A stretch of 10,166 bases of DNA from an uncultured Alphaproteobacteria bacterium (lineage in GTDB: Bacteria; Pseudomonadota; Alphaproteobacteria; Puniceispirillales; Puniceispirillaceae): the NCBI GenBank assembly GCA_913031555.1, contig CAJWDO010000041.1, positions 1 to 10,166 of the forward strand. Direction: 5' to 3'. The translations under genes were made by a program, and so were the position numbers. Below are positions 1 to 6,761 of this stretch, piece by piece; positions within the stretch are counted from its first letter, which is position 1; every line of letters begins with the position of its first letter. The notes beneath the pieces are model-generated. The model was not told the DNA's origin. It saw only the letters and a program-made list of their open reading frames with translations, and searched no databases.

Positions 1-433
1 CGCGGGCCGCCGGGGCGCGGCAGTCAAGGACATCACACATCAACAGGCCGACCGTTCCGGCCACCCGATAGGCATAGCGCAGCAACGCCGCTTCGTCGTC
101 AAGCGCCACAACTTCCGCCTGATCCTCAAGCAGCCCGTCAATGAGGGCGATCAGAACCTCGGCCGGAAAGTGTTTCTCCGCCATCAGGGGCAGGAAAGCC
201 TGCAACGCCGGATCATCACCCTGTCGGCCAGCGGCAAGATCATTGCGAATCACCCACAGGCGGGCGGGTCCATTCTCGATATCGCCATCGGCCATATCAT
301 CAAGAAGTCGGCAGAAGGCATAAAGGCTGGCTGCATCACCTCCCATACGCGCGCCGAGAAACCGGCGTGCCCAGTGAAAACTCTTGCCATTGGCGGCAAG
401 TGATTGCTCGGATGTCAGGCTTTCATTCGACAT
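1..433 (-). CDS. crtB: Phytoene synthase, N-terminal part (3' end off the window)
   Basis: Condenses two geranylgeranyl diphosphates to phytoene, the first committed carotenoid step. My own translation of the minus strand from the ATG at 433-431 gives 144 uninterrupted codons running off the window start. Residues 37-49 read SLYAFCRLLDDMAD, the first Asp-rich DxxxD motif (D45-D49) of the trans-isoprenyl (squalene/phytoene synthase) family. A GKSFHWARRFLG segment precedes it, and YAYRVAGTVGLLMC near the visible end is the typical CrtB helix. The second Asp-rich motif would lie outside the window. It begins 18 bp after the crtI stop, with GGCGGGAG as a plausible ribosome site, so it is co-transcribed with crtI and crtE. 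Squalene synthase-like HpnC/HpnD share the fold, but the direct crtE-crtI context makes phytoene synthase much more likely. Confidence 0.93.
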   Translation of the reverse strand, partial: MSNESLTSEQSLAANGKSFHWARRFLGARMGGDAASLYAFCRLLDDMADGDIENGPARLWVIRNDLAAGRQGDDPALQAFLPLMAEKHFPAEVLIALIDGLLEDQAEVVALDDEAALLRYAYRVAGTVGLLMCDVLDCRAPAAR

Positions 434-451
434 CGGTGCCGGCTCCCGCCG

Positions 452-2008
452 TCAGGCCGGCTGTGCCAGCTGCTGGCTGGCGGCCGCCTGCTCCTCTTCC
501 TCGATCAGTCGTTCCACAACCTTAGCAGAACACAACACGCCTGGCATCCCCGCACCCGGATGCGCCCCTGCGGCGGCAAAATACAGGTTGGGAATGTGGG
601 GATCGCGGTTGTGATAGCGGAACCAGGCGGACTGGATGAAGATCGGCGCAATGGAGAACCCGGCCCCATGCATCGATCTGTAATCATTCTTGAAGTCCTC
701 CGGCGTCATCCAGAAATCATCCGAAATCACTTCCGACAGGTCGGGCATGATGGTGCGCTCCAGCGCCTCGACAATGCGGTCACGAAGTGCCGGCCCCTCT
801 TTCGACCAGTCGACATCACCAAGAAGATTCGGCACCGGGCAGAGGACATAGAAACTGTCACATCCCTCAGGCGCAAAGCTGGAATCGGTCGCTGTCGGCC
901 GATGAAGATAGAGCGAGAAATCATCCGCCAGAATCTTGCGATCAAAGATATCGGCCAGCAGCTCACGATAGCGTGGCCCCATCCAAATTGTGTGGTGCGC
1001 CACATTCTCATAGATGCGGTTTGTCCCAAAGAACAGCACGTAAAGACCCATGGAATATTGTGTGACGCTTTCCGGCATGGCGCGTTTGGATCGAGTCTCA
1101 TCGGGCAGCATCTGCTGATAGATGGTTGGCGGATCACCGTTGCAGATCACCCGGTCGGCGCGAAACTGCCGCCCCTCGGTCGAGGTGGCGCCAGTGGCAA
1201 GCCCCCCTCGCATAGTGATCCGTTCAATATCGACACCGAGTTCAACCGTGACACCGGCACGCTCAAGGAGGCGGTGCAGTTGTTCGACAAGCCTGCCAGT
1301 ACCACCCATGCAGAAGAAAACGCCCCAGCGCCGCTCAAGATAATGGATCAGTGCATAGATCGAAGTTGTCGTGAACGGGTTACCACCAACAAGAAGGGGA
1401 TGGATCGAAAAGGCCTGCCGCAGCAGCGGATGCCGGATATGGCTGTTCACAAGCCCGACCACCGTACGGTAGCTGCGAAGCCGCAGCAGGGCCGGAACCT
1501 GGGCCATCATCGAGGTGAAACGGGTGAAGGGCCGGTCGGCGAGTTTTTCAAATCCGATGGCGAAGATCCGCCGCGAGGTCTCAAGAAGGCCGGCATAACC
1601 CTTTACGTCGGCCGGCGAGAACCGTTCGATCTCGCGATTGGTATCCTCGACAGTGGCCCGATAGTCGAATTGCTGGCCATCATGGAAGTGAAACCGGTAC
1701 CAGGGATCCAGCGGCCGAAAATCAAGATGATCCTCGCGGGATTCGCCAAACAGCTCGAACAGCTCATCGAACAGGAAGGGGGCGGTGATCACTGTCGGGC
1801 CGGCGTCATGGCGAAACCCGCCGCGCTCGAATACCTGCGCGCGCCCGCCGATGGCCTGCAACCTGTCGACAAGCGTCACGCTGTAGCCACGCGCGCGCAT
1901 CCGCAACGCCGACGCGATGCCGCCGAATCCAGCGCCAATCACCAGGACATCATTTTTGGGTGCGGAGCTGTCCGCAGGGGAGGGTTGCGCCTTGGGGGCA
2001 GGTGCCAT
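452..2008 (-). CDS. crtI: Phytoene desaturase (CrtI-type FAD enzyme)
   Basis: Desaturates phytoene stepwise, in proteobacteria usually to lycopene, using FAD at the membrane. The 518-residue product is of normal CrtI length. After a Pro/Ala-rich leader of about 18 residues comes the Rossmann dinucleotide motif VLVIGAGFGG (Gly25, Gly27, Gly30), then LVDRLQAIGGRAQVF and the FRHDAGPTVITAP segment. The C-terminus carries the bacterial phytoene-dehydrogenase signature GAHPGAGMPGVLCSAK (about residues 481-496). The ATG lies 10 bp after the crtE stop, and crtB follows after 18 bp, so it is the middle gene of a crtE-crtI-crtB operon. The number of desaturation steps (three or four) cannot be told from the sequence; the rhodopsin context suggests lycopene on the way to beta-carotene and retinal. 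The ribosome site is weak (AAAGG about 15 nt upstream), compatible with translational coupling to crtE. Confidence 0.97.
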   Translation of the reverse strand: MAPAPKAQPSPADSSAPKNDVLVIGAGFGGIASALRMRARGYSVTLVDRLQAIGGRAQVFERGGFRHDAGPTVITAPFLFDELFELFGESREDHLDFRPLDPWYRFHFHDGQQFDYRATVEDTNREIERFSPADVKGYAGLLETSRRIFAIGFEKLADRPFTRFTSMMAQVPALLRLRSYRTVVGLVNSHIRHPLLRQAFSIHPLLVGGNPFTTTSIYALIHYLERRWGVFFCMGGTGRLVEQLHRLLERAGVTVELGVDIERITMRGGLATGATSTEGRQFRADRVICNGDPPTIYQQMLPDETRSKRAMPESVTQYSMGLYVLFFGTNRIYENVAHHTIWMGPRYRELLADIFDRKILADDFSLYLHRPTATDSSFAPEGCDSFYVLCPVPNLLGDVDWSKEGPALRDRIVEALERTIMPDLSEVISDDFWMTPEDFKNDYRSMHGAGFSIAPIFIQSAWFRYHNRDPHIPNLYFAAAGAHPGAGMPGVLCSAKVVERLIEEEEQAAASQQLAQPA

Positions 2009-2018
2009 AATTGCCGTT

Positions 2019-3044
2019 TCAGCCTTTGTTCAGCGAGGCCACTGATTTCAGACATACCTGCTGGAGGAGCTGTTGTATAGGCGTGATCACGACGACGAGT
2101 TCGGCCGGAAGCCGGTCGGCATAGTCTGTGGCATCGTCAAGAAGACTTTCCATTCGGCGGGCCGCCTCGCCAAGCGCCGGCGAACGCCGCAGTTCATCAA
2201 CCCACAGATCGAGTCCCTCGGGAGACCCGCTGGCATACCAGTTGTCAAAGTCGGCCTTCGTCGCGGCATCAAGCGACTGGCGGAACAATACGACAACACC
2301 GTTCGGTGCGCGCAGTCCAAGATCAGAGCCACAGGTGTTGGCTCCGTCGCCGCCGGAGAAATTGAGAATGTCATTGGCAATCTGATAGGCGTTCCCGAGC
2401 GCCCGGAAGCAATCGCCAATAGTCGGAGCGGCGCCGCCATGAAGTGCCATCGCCGCGACACCTTCAAGCGGGGCTGTCAGCAGCGGCGCTGTCTTGTCGC
2501 CGGCCCCCTGCAGGTAATGATCCCAGTCCTTGACCGGACGGACGTCGAATTCCCGTGCCTCGCCGATCGTTGTCGTCTTCATATGCGTTGCCAGGATTTT
2601 CACCAGCATCGGAGTCTGCGAACGCTGAGCCGCCTCGGCGGCGAGTTCGAATGACAGGGCGACCAGCCAGTCGCCAAGTGTCAGCGCGACATCGCGGCCA
2701 TAGGCCGACCAGACAGCCAACCGGCCACGGCGCAGACGGTCACCGTCACAGATGTCATCATGAATAAGCGAGGCGTTGTGAAGCACCTCGATTGCCACCG
2801 CCCAGTGAAGAGCAGCTGTTCTGTCGACTTTCAGGAAGTCGGCAGCACGGAGGGCCATCTTCGCGCGCAACATCTTGCCAGGCGCGACGAAATGATGAAG
2901 TGCCGCGTCGGCCAAAGGCTGGCCAGGCTGCGGCATCCGCTCGATAATAAATTCGTGGATGATTTCCGATATTGACTGTGAAACCGGGATGCCCGTACCG
3001 GTGTCGGAGAAAATCTCGTTCGCTGGGGTGGACAGGTCAGTCAT
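2019..3044 (-). CDS. crtE: Polyprenyl (geranylgeranyl) diphosphate synthase
   Basis: Expected to extend farnesyl or dimethylallyl diphosphate with isopentenyl diphosphate to GGPP, the substrate of CrtB. From the ATG at 3044 the protein is 341 residues. It shows PGKMLRAKM (the GGKxxRP-like region), the first Asp-rich motif in LIHDDICDGDRLRRG (DDxxD at residues 96-100) and DKTAPLLTAPLEG (the KT motif). The second Asp-rich motif is degenerate: where most family members have DDxxD, this protein reads NDILN (224-228) after GNAYQIA, and the following KxTLP-type lysine region reads NGVVVLF. An in-frame TTG at 3092 would add 16 residues, but its AAGGA sits only one base before it, so I chose the ATG. 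The ATG itself has only a weak ribosome site. The gene is first in the crt operon and lies behind the proteorhodopsin terminator. Assignment as crtE rests on context as much as on motifs; another chain length is possible. Confidence 0.88.
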   Translation of the reverse strand: MTDLSTPANEIFSDTGTGIPVSQSISEIIHEFIIERMPQPGQPLADAALHHFVAPGKMLRAKMALRAADFLKVDRTAALHWAVAIEVLHNASLIHDDICDGDRLRRGRLAVWSAYGRDVALTLGDWLVALSFELAAEAAQRSQTPMLVKILATHMKTTTIGEAREFDVRPVKDWDHYLQGAGDKTAPLLTAPLEGVAAMALHGGAAPTIGDCFRALGNAYQIANDILNFSGGDGANTCGSDLGLRAPNGVVVLFRQSLDAATKADFDNWYASGSPEGLDLWVDELRRSPALGEAARRMESLLDDATDYADRLPAELVVVITPIQQLLQQVCLKSVASLNKG

Positions 3045-3105
3045 TTTTACCGCTTTAGCTGGTTCCAACAGAAGAGAGCGAAAAATAGTCAAATCCTTAA
3101 ATGAA

Positions 3106-3130
3106 AGGGGCAGCGCCAGGCGCTGCCCCT
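3106..3130 (-). terminator. Rho-independent terminator of proteorhodopsin
   Basis: A perfect 12-bp inverted repeat with a single central base: AGGGGCAGCGCC / GGCGCTGCCCCT. In the minus direction it starts 15 bases after the proteorhodopsin stop and is followed by the T-rich run TTTCATTT. On the plus strand no T tract follows, so it should act only on transcripts coming from proteorhodopsin. It separates the rhodopsin from crtE, so the crt operon must depend on read-through or its own promoter. Confidence 0.85.
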
Positions 3131-3144
3131 AGCAATTGGGTAGA

Positions 3145-3933
3145 TTAGGCTTTTGCCTCAGACTCTGTGACGGCAACGTTCCAGATAATCACACCGAACG
3201 CAATTTTGTTCAGCACGTCTGCAAGGTTGTAGATCACGTTGAGCGAGTCAGCCGAGCTGGCCGGATCACCGGTCGCAAGGTAACCGTAGAAATAGCCGAG
3301 CGGATAGATTGCCCAGCCGATGGTTACGATCCAACGCATGGTGGAGAATGCCGACTTCACGGACTCTGGTGCCTGCTCCGCCGAAAGCTTGCCGGCTTCA
3401 CCAGCAAAGATTTCATACAGGATGTAGAACCAGCCAACCATGCCGATGACGAAACCAAGCCACACGTTCATGTAACCTGCTTCACCAGCATAGCCACCGA
3501 CCAGCATGATCAGAGTACCGATCGTCAGACGCCAGAAAATGCCCGAAGAGACATTCGCGATGGCGCGCAGGATCAGGTAGAATTCGATCATGAGAAGCGG
3601 AACGGTGATCAGCCAGTCAATGTAACGATACACTGTTGGTGTTTCACCGGTAGAGATCCACACATCACGCATGTAGAAATAGTGTACAGCTGCAACCAGG
3701 GTCACAAGGCCGGACACGGTAAGCGATGTCTTCCACTTACCTTCTACGCGCTGCGTCTCGATAAAGAAGAACGCGGTTGAAGCAACCAGCGCCATCGAGA
3801 TCAACCAGAAAGAGATACCAACAAAGTCGTTGGACTCCAGGTTGCCACCAGCGGCAAACGCAACTGTGGGTGTGATGGCCAACGCCGCCGCTATCAGCGC
3901 CGTTTTCGTGGCCTTACCCGAGATGAGTTTCAT
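3145..3933 (-). CDS. Proteorhodopsin, green-type light-driven proton pump
   Basis: A seven-helix retinal protein of the inner membrane that exports protons on illumination. The 262-residue product starts with a cleavable-looking signal peptide (ALIAAALAITPTVAFA, cut near residue 27), as in other proteorhodopsins. The diagnostic residues are present: His84 (His75 of the reference protein), helix C RYIDWLITVPLLMIEFYLIL with Asp106, Thr110 and Glu117 (the DTE triad D97/T101/E108, typical of proton pumps), and helix G YNLADVLNKIAF with Asp239 and the Schiff-base Lys243 (K231). The spectral-tuning position equivalent to 105 is Leu114, the green-absorbing state. The start is secure: CGGAGGT lies 6 bases before the ATG. 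The gene has its own terminator and a long AT-rich upstream region, which suggests separate, strong expression. Its base composition looks less GC-rich than the flanking crt genes, perhaps from codon adaptation or transfer. Retinal should come from the adjacent carotenoid pathway. Confidence 0.98.
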   Translation of the reverse strand: MKLISGKATKTALIAAALAITPTVAFAAGGNLESNDFVGISFWLISMALVASTAFFFIETQRVEGKWKTSLTVSGLVTLVAAVHYFYMRDVWISTGETPTVYRYIDWLITVPLLMIEFYLILRAIANVSSGIFWRLTIGTLIMLVGGYAGEAGYMNVWLGFVIGMVGWFYILYEIFAGEAGKLSAEQAPESVKSAFSTMRWIVTIGWAIYPLGYFYGYLATGDPASSADSLNVIYNLADVLNKIAFGVIIWNVAVTESEAKA

Positions 3934-3969
3934 TTTGTACCTCCGTTAACGAAAAGGCACGGACGAATC

Positions 3970-3987
3970 ATGTCGAACTCGCGACAT
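3970..3987. repeat. Inverted repeat overlapping the candidate -10 site
   Basis: ATGTCG and CGACAT form a perfect 6-bp inverted repeat separated by six bases (AACTCG). It abuts and partly overlaps the candidate -10 box of proteorhodopsin, where a repressor site or a 5'-leader hairpin would lie. A 6-bp arm can occur by chance, so function is only suggested by position. Confidence 0.4.
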
Positions 3988-3991
3988 TATG
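3986..3991 (-). promoter_or_regulatory. Candidate -10 element for proteorhodopsin
   Basis: CATAAT on the minus strand matches the sigma-70 TATAAT box at five of six bases and ends 52 bases before the ATG, a reasonable leader length. No good -35 hexamer stands 16-18 bases upstream, so the promoter might need an activator, or the true -10 may be elsewhere; AATACT further upstream is a weaker alternative. Confidence 0.3.
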
Positions 3992-4031
3992 ACCCACCCG
4001 TAACCCCCACAGAGTATTGAGACAAATTGGC

Positions 4032-4055
4032 GCGGCGCAATTGCTAAGCGGCGCA
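4032..4055. repeat. 8-bp direct repeat upstream of proteorhodopsin
   Basis: GCGGCGCA occurs at 4032-4039 and again at 4048-4055, a 16-bp period. Read toward proteorhodopsin this is TGCGCCGC, eight bases, TGCGCCGC. It sits about 100-120 bp before the ATG, just upstream of the candidate promoter, where an activator with tandem half-sites could bind. GC-rich octamers are common in such genomes, so this is tentative. Confidence 0.35.
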
Positions 4056-4095
4056 TTTCGAGGTCCTGAGAAAGGGCCTAATTTTAAAGTAATAA

Positions 4096-4108
4096 AATCA
4101 AGATATTA
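4096..4108 (+). promoter_or_regulatory. Candidate IHF binding site
   Basis: AATCAAGATATTA fits the IHF consensus WATCAANNNNTTR at every defined position and lies inside the AT-rich block, as natural IHF sites often do. It is about 165 bp upstream of the proteorhodopsin ATG, a distance suited to DNA bending in a promoter region. In AT-rich DNA such a match has a modest chance of arising at random. Confidence 0.35.
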
Positions 4109-4517
4109 GATGATGAAAAACAGTTTTTCTGTTTCAGCAACATTACAGCTTTAATTTAGAAAATTTTAAATTTAATTATTTTAATTCAACATTTTACTGA
4201 TTTTTTCCGAAAAATAGCGCTGCCACGACCCTGAGGTGAATTTTACGCCAAAGTCTCTTTCAACGCGCAAATTTCGGTGTTTCCTGCGGTCATGCGTCGA
4301 TATCCACGCTGGCAAACCGCAACCCGGCCAGTGGTCAAATTCATCCTCACAACCCAGTCAATATCGGTTATGTTTTCCCTGTCGCGGACGCTTGATAACA
4401 GTCGGCATTAAAGGGCAATGGGTTAGTTCATCATAATGTCATAAAGTTGTCGTGTGTTGGTGATCATGCCAGAAGTACTCGGCAACCGGCGAACAACAGG
4501 GCAATCGGATTACGGGA

Positions 4518-5336
4518 ATGCAAAGCTCATCAACCGCACATCCTATTTTCAGCTTCGCCGATGGTGAAATGGGTCCCGTTTCCAACACGCTGATCAGATC
4601 GATAGAGCGGTTCAGCGGACAGCCAAAAATCCGCGAGCTGTATTTCGACTATGTCGACGAAGACCGACCTTATGCCAGTTTCTGGGCCGACGCCCTGAAA
4701 CGCCTGAGCATCGAAATCGACCTGCGGCGCGAGGCCGGTGCGATGATCCCTCAGAATGGGCCGGTGCTTGCTGTTGCCAATCACCCTTACGGCGTCATCG
4801 ACGGTCTGGTTCTGTGCGCGCTGATGGCCAAAGTGCGGTCTGACTACAAGATCATCACCCACCGGGTGCTGCGCCAGGCGCCGGCGACAATGGACAAGAT
4901 CCTGCCAGTCGATTTCGACGAAACCGAGGCCGCGCTGGCGACCAATATCGAAACCCGCCAGCAGGCCGCCGAATATCTTCGCGATGGCGGTGCGGTGATC
5001 ATTTTCCCGGCCGGCGCCATTTCGCTGGCACCAAAGCTTTTCGGTGACGCCTATGACAAGGAATGGAAGACCTTTGCCGCAAAGCTGGCGATTCAACCCG
5101 ACACCGTAACCGTGCCGTTTCTGTTCGATGGACAGAATTCACTGCTGTTCCAGGCCGCACGCAAAATCAGCCTGACACTTGCCTACTCACTGATGTTCCG
5201 TGAAATCTGCAAGCTAATGGGCAGCACAGTGTCGCTGACGATGCGCCGGCCGATCCATGCCGACGAGTTGAAGGAGTTTGGCAACCGCAAGGCGGTCACG
5301 CAGCATCTTCGCGACCGCACCTACGGCATTCTCTGA
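4518..5336 (+). CDS. PlsC-like (hemolysin-type) acyltransferase
   Basis: Probably transfers an acyl chain to a lysolipid or related acceptor at the inner face of the membrane. The 272-residue protein has the acyltransferase core: ANHPYGVIDG (His89 to Asp95) is the catalytic motif in the HPxGxxDG form found in acyltransferases once labelled putative hemolysins, with five rather than four residues between His and Asp. IIFPAGAIS (about 161-169) is the FPxG substrate-binding block. FLFDGQNSLLFQAARKIS follows, and there is no clear transmembrane segment or signal peptide. The acceptor (phosphatidate, ornithine lipid or other) cannot be decided. The gene is divergent from proteorhodopsin, and its stop lies 2 bp from that of the converging tag gene. 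The start is uncertain: only ACGGGA directly abuts the ATG, and Met18 is an alternative. Confidence 0.85.
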   Translation: MQSSSTAHPIFSFADGEMGPVSNTLIRSIERFSGQPKIRELYFDYVDEDRPYASFWADALKRLSIEIDLRREAGAMIPQNGPVLAVANHPYGVIDGLVLCALMAKVRSDYKIITHRVLRQAPATMDKILPVDFDETEAALATNIETRQQAAEYLRDGGAVIIFPAGAISLAPKLFGDAYDKEWKTFAAKLAIQPDTVTVPFLFDGQNSLLFQAARKISLTLAYSLMFREICKLMGSTVSLTMRRPIHADELKEFGNRKAVTQHLRDRTYGIL

Positions 5337-5338
5337 GT

Positions 5339-5935
5339 TCAACGTGCCGGTTGGTCATGGCACCAGCACCCCGCGACATGATCATTGACCATGCCTATGC
5401 CCTGCATGAAGGCATAGATGATCGTCGTCCCGACAAATTTGAACCCGCGCGCCTTCAAATCGCGTGACAGCCTGTCACTGAGCGGCGTCGAGGCCGGCAC
5501 CTTCCCGATCACTGCAAAATCATTGATCACCGGGCTTTCATCGACAAAGGACCAGAGATAATCGGCGAAACTTCCCGCTTCCCGCCCAATGGCCAGAATG
5601 GCGGCGGCGTTGGACCTGGTGCTGAAGATCTTCAGACGGTTGCGGACAATCCCCGGATCATCGCGAAGCGCCTCCAACTCATCATCCGACATCGTCGCAA
5701 CACGGCCAATATCGAAATCGTGAAAGGCGCGCCGGTACCCGGCTCGTTTGCGAAGAACCACCTCCCAGTTGAGGCCGGCCTGCGCCCCCTCCAGCGTCAG
5801 CATTTCGAACAGATGCCGGTCATCGTGAACCGGAACGCCCCATTCGGTGTCGTGATAATGCGCCAGTTCCACCTGTCCGGCGCGATTGCCAAAACAGCGC
5901 CGCCGCCCGTCAGGTGACATCAGATCATCGGTCAT
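5339..5935 (-). CDS. tag: DNA-3-methyladenine glycosylase I
   Basis: Removes 3-methyladenine from alkylated DNA as the first step of base excision repair in the cytoplasm. The 198-residue product aligns by motif with E. coli Tag at a constant offset of 11: Cys14 and His28 with His186 and Cys190 correspond to the zinc ligands Cys4, His17, His175 and Cys179. Tyr27, Glu49 and Trp57 correspond to the base-recognition residues Tyr16, Glu38 and Trp46. HDTEWGVPVHDD, LEGAQAGLNWEVVLRKR and FKFVGTTIIYAFMQGIGMVNDH are characteristic blocks. A GGGGG run just before the ATG could serve as ribosome site; Met6 is an alternative start. It lies 44 bp downstream of the TauE/SafE permease on the same strand, possibly co-transcribed, though no functional link is apparent. 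Confidence 0.95.
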   Translation of the reverse strand: MTDDLMSPDGRRRCFGNRAGQVELAHYHDTEWGVPVHDDRHLFEMLTLEGAQAGLNWEVVLRKRAGYRRAFHDFDIGRVATMSDDELEALRDDPGIVRNRLKIFSTRSNAAAILAIGREAGSFADYLWSFVDESPVINDFAVIGKVPASTPLSDRLSRDLKARGFKFVGTTIIYAFMQGIGMVNDHVAGCWCHDQPAR

Positions 5936-5979
5936 GGCGCCCCCAGATTTTCAATATGCCAGATTTTCTGTCTGCCAAA

Positions 5980-6717
5980 CTAGGCGATGAGAGTGCGCAG
6001 CAGAAGTGACAATCCCGAGATCAGCATCAATCCGATCAGCAACCGCCGATAGCCATAATCGGACAGCTTGCTGAACAGCCATAGTCCCAGCGCCGCGCCA
6101 ATCGCGCTGGCCGGCAGTGTCAGCGCCAGATTGTAGAGCACCAGCACGCCAAAACCGCCGTCAAACGCCAGCAAAACCGTGGCAAGTGTCAGTATCACCA
6201 TGTTGAAGGGCTGGAGGATGCCGCGCTGTTCGCCCTTTGACCAGGGCCGCATCGCCAGCCACATCGACGGCAGGGCACCGGACAGGCCGGCCATCGCGCC
6301 AAGCACCCCGCCGACAAAGCCGATGCCGGCCTCGAGCCAGAGCCACCGCCCGGTGATGGCTGGCAGATTGCGCCGAACGGTGAAATACCCCCCATAGACA
6401 AGCAGCATCGTGCCAACGAACAACGACAGCAGCCGCGCATTGATCAGATCAAGCGCCACCAGCCCCAGCGGAATGCCAAGCAAAGCCGGCACCAGAAAAA
6501 CACCAAGGCGCCACAGGTCGATACTGCGGCGGACCTGCCAAACTCCCGGCACGCCGGTGGCAATCGAACAGACAAGCGCAATCGCCACGGCCTCACGCGG
6601 CGGCATCACCTGAAGCAGCCAGCCAAGCGCGAACAGCGACGTGCCAAACCCGGCAAGACCGTTCACAAAGCCCCCGCTGAGTCCCGCGGCGATGAGGCAG
6701 ACAAGCAAGATGTCCAT
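5980..6717 (-). CDS. TauE/SafE (TSUP) family membrane permease
   Basis: An inner-membrane transporter of the TauE/SafE family, whose members move sulfite, sulfoacetate and other small organic anions; the substrate here cannot be named. The 245-residue protein is almost wholly hydrophobic, with about eight predicted membrane helices in two halves. Each half starts with a family-like glycine-rich helix: LSGGFVNGLAGFGTSLFALG near residues 14-33, and GFVGGVLGAMAGLSGALPSMW in the middle with a following RPWSKGEQRG loop. Length is typical. The ribosome site is weak. It reads away from the repeat-rich intergenic region and toward tag, 44 bp away. Confidence 0.9.
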   Translation of the reverse strand: MDILLVCLIAAGLSGGFVNGLAGFGTSLFALGWLLQVMPPREAVAIALVCSIATGVPGVWQVRRSIDLWRLGVFLVPALLGIPLGLVALDLINARLLSLFVGTMLLVYGGYFTVRRNLPAITGRWLWLEAGIGFVGGVLGAMAGLSGALPSMWLAMRPWSKGEQRGILQPFNMVILTLATVLLAFDGGFGVLVLYNLALTLPASAIGAALGLWLFSKLSDYGYRRLLIGLMLISGLSLLLRTLIA

Positions 6718-6761
6718 GGAAGTGGCTACCGACCCGGCCCAAAGATATAGCCTGAGACTAC

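Larger units (their letters stand above)
3934..4517. other. Gene-free divergent control region
   Basis: No convincing gene lies between the divergent proteorhodopsin and acyltransferase starts. Positions about 4079-4216 are strikingly AT-rich against the GC-rich surroundings and include small inverted repeats (GAAAAA-CAG-TTTTTC at 4115-4129; TTTTTC-C-GAAAAA at 4202-4214). Closer to proteorhodopsin lie an 8-bp direct repeat, an inverted repeat and a -10-like hexamer, listed separately. A short open frame at 4236-4436 has no ribosome site and no recognisable protein features. The remainder, about 4220-4500, shows nothing clear. Length and composition fit a regulated promoter region for the rhodopsin. 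Confidence 0.7.

Noticed and set aside
404..2080. A 558-codon open frame on the plus strand, antisense to all of crtI
   Set aside because: It mirrors crtI, whose protein has full family signatures. The antisense product has no recognisable domain, is rich in Arg, His and Pro as expected of a GC-rich shadow frame, and has no ribosome site.
3045..3092. TTG at 3092 as the crtE start
   Set aside because: AAGGA is only one base from the TTG, and the added 16 residues are not needed for the family fold. The alternative is not fully excluded.
3045..3092. TTGACT (3092-3087) as the -35 box of a crtE promoter
   Set aside because: No -10-like hexamer occurs 15-19 bases downstream, so it is not listed as a promoter.
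4115..4129. GAAAAA-CAG-TTTTTC inverted repeat as a terminator
   Set aside because: The stem is short and pure A/T apart from one pair, and no gene ends nearby on either strand.
4236..4436. A 66-codon open frame in the intergenic region
   Set aside because: No ribosome site, no recognisable motif, and Ser/Arg/Pro-rich composition typical of a random frame.
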